Below are positions 59,952 to 64,000 of a stretch of 64,000 bases of DNA, in pieces. Source of the DNA: Streptomyces sp. NBC_01707 (GTDB taxonomy: Bacteria; Actinomycetota; Actinomycetes; Streptomycetales; Streptomycetaceae). Made by a program: the position numbers and the translations under genes. Each line of letters starts with the position of its first letter. Positions within the stretch are counted from its first letter, which is position 1. The notes under the pieces are model-generated. The model was not told the origin of the DNA and searched no databases. It worked only from the letters and a program-made list of their open reading frames with translations. Location: NCBI RefSeq assembly GCF_041438805.1, contig NZ_CP109190.1:1178001-1242000 (forward strand). The letters run 5' to 3'.

Positions 59952-61376
59952 TCAGCTGCTGATCGTCTTGAACTCGACGTACTGGCCCAGTCCGACGAGC
60001 CCGAATTCACGGCCGATCCCGCTGGCCTTGTAGCCGCCGAACGGCCCGTCGAACGCGGCGTGGGCGCCGTTGACGGAGAACGTTCCGGTACGGACACGGC
60101 GGGCTATCTCCATGCCGTGCTCGGTATCGGCGCTCCACACGCCGCCCCCGAGGCCGTAGGGGGAGTCGTTGGCGATCCGCACGGCGTCCTCCTCGTCCTC
60201 GAACGGGATGACGACGAGAACGGGGCCGAAGATCTCCTCCTGGGCGATGCGCATGCCGTTGTCGACATCGGCGAACAGCGTGGGACGCACATAGAAGCCG
60301 TTCTCCAGCCCCTGCGGAACGTCGGATCCGCCTACGACGAGACGCGCACCCTCCTTGATCCCGAGGTCGATGTAGTTCCGCACGCGCTGCTGCTGGTCGG
60401 CGCGGACCAGGGGGCCTATGAAGGTGGCGGGGTCGGAGGGGTCCCCCACGGTGAGACCCGCGATCATCGTTGCCAGCGCGGCGACGATCTCCTCGTAGCG
60501 GGCACGGGGCGCGAGGATGCGGGTGTGGGCGACACAGCTCTCGCCGTTGTTCGCCAGAGACGCCGTCTTCAGCCCCTCGGTCACCGCAGCCAGGTCGGCG
60601 TCCTCGAGAATGATCGCGGCGGACTTGCCGCCCAGCTCCAAGCTCACCCGCTTGAGCTGCGCGCCCGCTATGGCCGCGATGCGCCGGCCTGCCGCCGTTG
60701 AACCGGTGAACGCGATCTTGTCCACGCTCGGGTGCGAGACCAGGTACTCGCTGACCTCCCGGCCGGCCGGCAGGATGCTGAGGACGCCCTCCGGCAGGCC
60801 TGCTTCCGCAAAGATCTCGCCGAGCACCAGGGCGTCGAGCGCGGTCTCCGGCGCTGCCTTGAGGATGACGGTGCAGCCCGCGAGCAGGGCGGGGACGATC
60901 TTCGCCAGAGCCGACTGATGGGGCGCGTTCCACGGGATGACCGCGGCGATCACCCCGATCGGTTCACGGCGGACCGTCGTGCCGGATTCCAGGCGCTCCT
61001 CCCAGCCGAAGGATTCCGATGCCCGCAGGTAGGAGGCGGTCTGCTCGGCGATCCCACCGTTGTGCAGCAGACCGGTGAACCACAGCGGGGTGCCGTTCTC
61101 GGAGGTGACCAGGGCCGCGAGTTCCCGGCCGCGGGCCGTGTGCAGCTCGTTGAACCGAGCGAGGACAGCCTGCCGCTCGCTCGGCCTTGTTCGTGGCCAG
61201 GGCCCGTGGTCGAAAGCCTGCCGTGCGGCCTCGACCGCACGGTCGACGTCCGCCTCGGAAGCGCCGGGGACCCGGCCCACCAGCGACTGATCGTGCGGAG
61301 AGCGCACCTCGATCGTCTCGGAGCCCGCAGGTTCGGTCCAGACGCCGCCGATGAAGAGCTTGTCGTAAGAGGTCAT
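59952..61376 (-). CDS. Aldehyde dehydrogenase (paralogue 2)
   Basis: The 474-residue protein begins MTSYDKLFIGGVWTEPAGSE, very like its neighbour. It has the catalytic NNGESCVAHTRI with Cys281 and LELGGKSAAIILEDADLAAV. It is about 15 residues shorter, mainly missing an internal segment and the C-terminal RRVHGSAD extension of paralogue 1. The divergent TetR gene and a cluster of CCAGTGG sites lie directly upstream. Confidence 0.92.
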   Translation of the reverse strand: MTSYDKLFIGGVWTEPAGSETIEVRSPHDQSLVGRVPGASEADVDRAVEAARQAFDHGPWPRTRPSERQAVLARFNELHTARGRELAALVTSENGTPLWFTGLLHNGGIAEQTASYLRASESFGWEERLESGTTVRREPIGVIAAVIPWNAPHQSALAKIVPALLAGCTVILKAAPETALDALVLGEIFAEAGLPEGVLSILPAGREVSEYLVSHPSVDKIAFTGSTAAGRRIAAIAGAQLKRVSLELGGKSAAIILEDADLAAVTEGLKTASLANNGESCVAHTRILAPRARYEEIVAALATMIAGLTVGDPSDPATFIGPLVRADQQQRVRNYIDLGIKEGARLVVGGSDVPQGLENGFYVRPTLFADVDNGMRIAQEEIFGPVLVVIPFEDEEDAVRIANDSPYGLGGGVWSADTEHGMEIARRVRTGTFSVNGAHAAFDGPFGGYKASGIGREFGLVGLGQYVEFKTISS

Positions 61377-61416
61377 GGGGGTGTGCCGCTTTCGTGAGAC
61401 GACAGGGCCGGTGAAT

Positions 61417-61488
61417 AAGAGTCCAGTGGCCCTCTACTTCGTCCAAGGTAACAACCCACTGGACCTTTAACAAGAGGCCAGCGGGTCT
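61417..61488. promoter_or_regulatory. Operator cluster between ALDH and TetR genes
   Basis: Three related sequences: AAGAGTCCAGTGG (61417-61429), its inverse CCCACTGGACCTTT (61455-61468), and AAGAGGCCAGCGGGTCT (61472-61488). The first two give a 9-bp perfect inverted repeat, GTCCAGTGG and CCACTGGAC. They fill the divergent promoter region. Confidence 0.75.
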
Positions 61489-61525
61489 GCTACTTTGAAG
61501 GCGAGCCATACCTAGGAGGAGGGCC

Positions 61526-62221
61526 GTGAGCCAGACCGAGAGCACCGCCTTCCAGCGGGCGCGGCGACCGGAACAGGTCGAGATTCGCAAGCAGACGATT
61601 CTCGACGCGGCCGAAGCCCTGCTCGGTGAGATGCCGATCGCGGAGATCAGCCTGCGCGAGCTCAGTCGCCGGGTCGGGCTGTCGAAGACGAACGTCGTCC
61701 GCTACTTCGAGACCCGCGAGGCGGTCTTCCTCGAACTCCTGCGCCGCTCCCAGCAGGCATGGCTGGACACCCTTGAACGCGACCTGCCGCCCGCCCGGTC
61801 GGCACCGCACCACGTCGTCTGCGGCGCAATCGCGGCTTCCCTGGCGCAGCGGCCGCTGCTGTGCGAGTTGTGGAGCGCACTGGCCACAGTCCTGGAACGC
61901 AACGTCTCCCTCGAATCCGTCCGCGCCTTCAAGCTGTCCAATCTGGAAGCTCAGGTGCGCTTCGCCGGCCTGGTCAGCGACCGCGTTCCCGGGCTGGGAG
62001 ATGACGCCGCCCGGGAACTGGCGGCCCTGTGCACCGTCGCCGTGGCGGGTCTGTGGCCCTTCGCCAACCCCTCCCCCACGGTCCTGGCGGCGACCGAGGA
62101 CCCGCGCCTGGCCGGATCCCGCATCGACTTCGCCACCATGCTGAGCCGACACCTCGACCTACTGGTCACGGGACTGCTCCACCGCCCCGCCACCTCGCCA
62201 ACTCCTGCTTCCCGGCAATGA
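61526..62221 (+). CDS. TetR family transcriptional regulator
   Basis: The 231-residue protein has VEIRKQTILDAAEALLGEMP, ISLRELSRRVGLSKTNVVRY FETREAVFLELL as its DNA-binding domain. A C-terminal helical domain with PLLCELWSALATVLERNVSL and ATMLSRHLDLLVTGL follows. AGGAGGAGGGCC precedes GTG 61526. It is divergent from ALDH paralogue 2, whose promoter carries three matching sites. Confidence 0.92.
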   Translation: MSQTESTAFQRARRPEQVEIRKQTILDAAEALLGEMPIAEISLRELSRRVGLSKTNVVRYFETREAVFLELLRRSQQAWLDTLERDLPPARSAPHHVVCGAIAASLAQRPLLCELWSALATVLERNVSLESVRAFKLSNLEAQVRFAGLVSDRVPGLGDDAARELAALCTVAVAGLWPFANPSPTVLAATEDPRLAGSRIDFATMLSRHLDLLVTGLLHRPATSPTPASRQ

Positions 62222-62641
62222 ATTCGGGGTGCGAGGCCATCCGGCGGGCGATCTGCAGCGCATGATCGATGCGGGCCGGTCACCGCACCGGCCGTCATGG
62301 ACGCCGTGTACGTGGCCTGCCCGCCGGCCTGGGCGGGACGGACATACGAGGGCCGCTTCGACCACTCCGCGGTCACCACCAGCGCCATCACGCCGTCTCG
62401 GCGGCAATCCCCCGGATGTCGCTCCACTTCTCAGCTGCGGCGGCGGGCCGATGCCCTCGAGCAGGCCCGGGTCATGGTCAGCGATCTCGTGGAAGACCCG
62501 ATGGAGCAGTACGCGGCCGCCGGGCCGCCGGACAGGTCATCGAGGCGGTCACGGCGCCGAAGCGCCGCGGCACCAGATGCAGAACAGCGTCTCTCATGAG
62601 CTGCTGTTGGCGCAGCGCGTCGCCATGCCGTCGGGCCGCCC
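62222..62641. other. Gap with unassigned remnants
   Basis: A minus-strand frame near 62215-62270 reads ARIDHALQIARRMASHPEFI and a plus-strand frame near 62450-62510 reads ADALEQARVMVSDLVEDPME. Both look like protein fragments in decayed sequence; neither can be named. Confidence 0.3.
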
Positions 62642-63289
62642 TCAGTGGGTCGGCGGCTCCCAGGACAGTCCGTTGCGGACCAAGGCGACCGCCCGGTTGA
62701 GCACGGTGACGGCGTCGTCGCCGGAGTCGGGCTGCCAGCAGGCGACGGCTGCCTGCTGGGCGGCGAAGGCCACCGCCGCGGTGGTGCAGACGTACAGGTC
62801 GCTCTCCGGCAGGCCGGTGCGAGCCGCCACTGCCGCGATGACCGCGTCCTGGACGGCGCGATGCGTCTGGGCGATACGCGGAAGCAGTTCAGGGCGCTCG
62901 CGCAGCAGAGCTGCACGCCCCACAAGTATTCCGCCGGTGGTGAGCTCGCCCAGGCGCTCGGCAAGCACCGCGCGGACCGCTTCAAGCGGGGCCTCGTGCC
63001 CGGGACGGTCGATGATCCGCTGCTGGATCAGGGAGGGAACGCCCTCCTCCATCAGGAAGACCGCTTCTTCCTTGGTCGAGAAGTAGTTGAAGAAGGTACG
63101 GGGAGACACGCCGGCGTCCGCGCAGATGTCCTCCACGGTCACGGCATCCGGGCCGTGCCGGCGGAAGAGGGCCACCGCCGAACTCTGCAGAGCACTCCTG
63201 GTCGCCCGCTTCTTGCGCTCACGCAACCCGTCCGAGGGACTGCTCGTCACGGTGCCGTCACACTCCCGAAGTCGGCTGCCGACTGCCAT
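62642..63289 (-). CDS. TetR family transcriptional regulator
   Basis: The 215-residue protein has GLRERKKRATRSALQSSAVA LFRRHGPDAVTVEDICADAG VSPRTFFNYFSTKEEAVF, the TetR DNA-binding domain. A ligand domain with RPELLPRIAQTHRAVQDAVI follows. ATG 63289 and GTG 63250 are both possible starts; neither has a strong ribosome binding site. It is divergent from a membrane-exporter gene with a 30-bp operator between, so it probably represses that exporter. Confidence 0.9.
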   Translation of the reverse strand: MAVGSRLRECDGTVTSSPSDGLRERKKRATRSALQSSAVALFRRHGPDAVTVEDICADAGVSPRTFFNYFSTKEEAVFLMEEGVPSLIQQRIIDRPGHEAPLEAVRAVLAERLGELTTGGILVGRAALLRERPELLPRIAQTHRAVQDAVIAAVAARTGLPESDLYVCTTAAVAFAAQQAAVACWQPDSGDDAVTVLNRAVALVRNGLSWEPPTH

Positions 63290-63292
63290 TGG

Positions 63293-63322
63293 TTACAGTA
63301 CTGCAAAAATGCAGCACTGTAA
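63293..63322. promoter_or_regulatory. 30-bp inverted-repeat TetR operator
   Basis: TTACAGTACTGCA (63293-63305) and TGCAGCACTGTAA (63310-63322) are complementary at 12 of 13 positions, with AAAA between. The site lies immediately upstream of the TetR start and 90 bp upstream of the exporter start. Confidence 0.9.
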
Positions 63323-63411
63323 TTTTTAACTAGGATGGGCCTTCGCGCTGCCCACCGCGCCGGATCGCCCCGACCGGCAGCCCCAATTCGCGCAGCCCAA
63401 GGAGTGCCCCC

Positions 63412-64000
63412 ATGGCAGAACAGACCGAGCACCCCCCGAGTCCGTCCTCGGCGAGAACCCTGGCCGAGGCCCTGTGGTTTCCGGTGGCTCTCTTCCTCTG
63501 CTTCCTGTTCGCCTTCGCCCCCGCCCTGCACGCACCGCAGCCGCACCATGCGAAGGTGGTCGTCGCGCATCCCGCCGTCGAGCGGAGGATCGACAGCCAA
63601 CTGCGGCGGCACCACCCCGGCGGTTTCGACGTCACGGCGGTGACAGACGGCCGGGCAGCCCGGCAGGCCGTGCTGAACCGGGATGCGGTGGCGGGCTTCG
63701 TCGCCGACAGACGACATCCGGTGCTTTACGTGGCCAAGGCCAACGGGATGTCGCTCGAGCTGGCGCTGCGCGATGTGTTCACCGAAGTCGCCACCCGGAG
63801 CCACAAGCAGCTCAAGGTCGTTGACGTGGCACCCACCGCGAGCAAGGACCTTACGGGCTCGACCCTGGTCTACTTCGGTATTGCCTGGAGCGTCCCCGGC
63901 TACATGCTTGCGACCACCCTGCTGCGTGCGGTGACCTTCAGCCGGCGCAGGAAACTGCTGACGATCGCGGGTGTCGCCGCCCTGTTCAGCGTCGTCGGCA
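63412..64000 (+). CDS. YhgE/Pip-type membrane exporter protein, C-terminus beyond window
   Basis: ATG 63412 has AAGGAG seven bases upstream. The visible 196 residues have one N-terminal membrane helix (FPVALFLCFLFAFAPALHAP) and an extracellular domain (KVVVAHPAVERRIDSQLRRH, VLNRDAVAGFVADRRHPVLY). The membrane segments then begin (VYFGIAWSVPGYMLATTLLR, LTIAGVAALFSVVG). The layout matches the protein at 42.4-43.5 kb. The right edge cuts the gene. Confidence 0.85.
   Translation, partial: MAEQTEHPPSPSSARTLAEALWFPVALFLCFLFAFAPALHAPQPHHAKVVVAHPAVERRIDSQLRRHHPGGFDVTAVTDGRAARQAVLNRDAVAGFVADRRHPVLYVAKANGMSLELALRDVFTEVATRSHKQLKVVDVAPTASKDLTGSTLVYFGIAWSVPGYMLATTLLRAVTFSRRRKLLTIAGVAALFSVVG

Overview
The window reads as chromosomal DNA of a Streptomyces or close relative. 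Base composition is GC-rich with strong G/C at third codon positions. GTG and occasionally TTG starts are common. The gene families (gas vesicle operon, MmyB-type regulators, SpoIIE-type PP2C phosphatases, ECF sigma with a DGPF partner, DUF1206, GH11/CBM xylanase, F420-linked enzymes, EccC debris) are typical of that group. The mosaic of short regulons, decayed genes and insertion-sequence debris suggests an accessory part of the chromosome such as an arm. No rRNA, tRNA or CRISPR array was seen.

Layout. 0-9 kb: a prolyl oligopeptidase cut by the left edge, a YCII-like protein, two SnoaL/NTF2-fold proteins, an HD-domain protein, a histidine phosphatase, a TetR/epimerase divergent pair with two operators, and a DUF1206 membrane protein. 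A 154-bp inverted-repeat element lies at 3.5 kb and a second copy at 58.1 kb. 9-16 kb: a membrane-bound SpoIIE-type phosphatase, a Tat-exported zinc D-Ala-D-Ala carboxypeptidase, an SDR/XRE divergent pair, an AlkD-like HEAT protein, and a DGPF/ECF42 sigma pair with its own promoter. 16-20 kb: two damaged IS5-family elements, two small secreted proteins and a haem-oxygenase-like diiron protein.

20-28 kb is a gas vesicle region: a minus-strand operon gvpO-A-F-G-J-L-S-K plus csbD. The gvpY- and gvpZ-like genes are not between gvpG and gvpJ but lie downstream in convergent orientation. They carry long acidic and lysine/alanine-rich tails. Flanking stress-type genes (DUF6131, a DJ-1/PfpI protein, a SigB/F-type sigma factor) make this look like a general or osmotic stress island.

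28-45 kb: a decayed MmyB regulator, DUF2255 and SDR genes, a self-contained ferredoxin/ferredoxin reductase/P450 set, a second SpoIIE-type phosphatase, a DUF6083-type protein, a PPOX/F420 protein, an APH-type kinase, a secreted beta-helix protein, a SMI1/KNR4 protein, a DUF4440 protein and a MarR/exporter divergent pair with a 26-bp palindrome. 44-48 kb: a tightly coupled four-gene operon (patatin lipase, MGT-type glycosyltransferase, membrane protein, alpha/beta-hydrolase-like protein) that I cannot match to a described pathway. It is the best candidate here for an uncharacterised system.

48-57 kb: xylan-related genes (GH43 and a GH11 xylanase with a xylan-binding module), each preceded by palindromic operator-like sites, with decayed EccC, GH3-like, ArsR-like and methyltransferase genes between them, plus an F420/LLM enzyme and an MFS transporter. 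57-64 kb: SDR/TetR and aldehyde dehydrogenase/TetR modules with operators, two tandem aldehyde dehydrogenase paralogues, and a TetR-controlled YhgE/Pip-type exporter running off the right edge.
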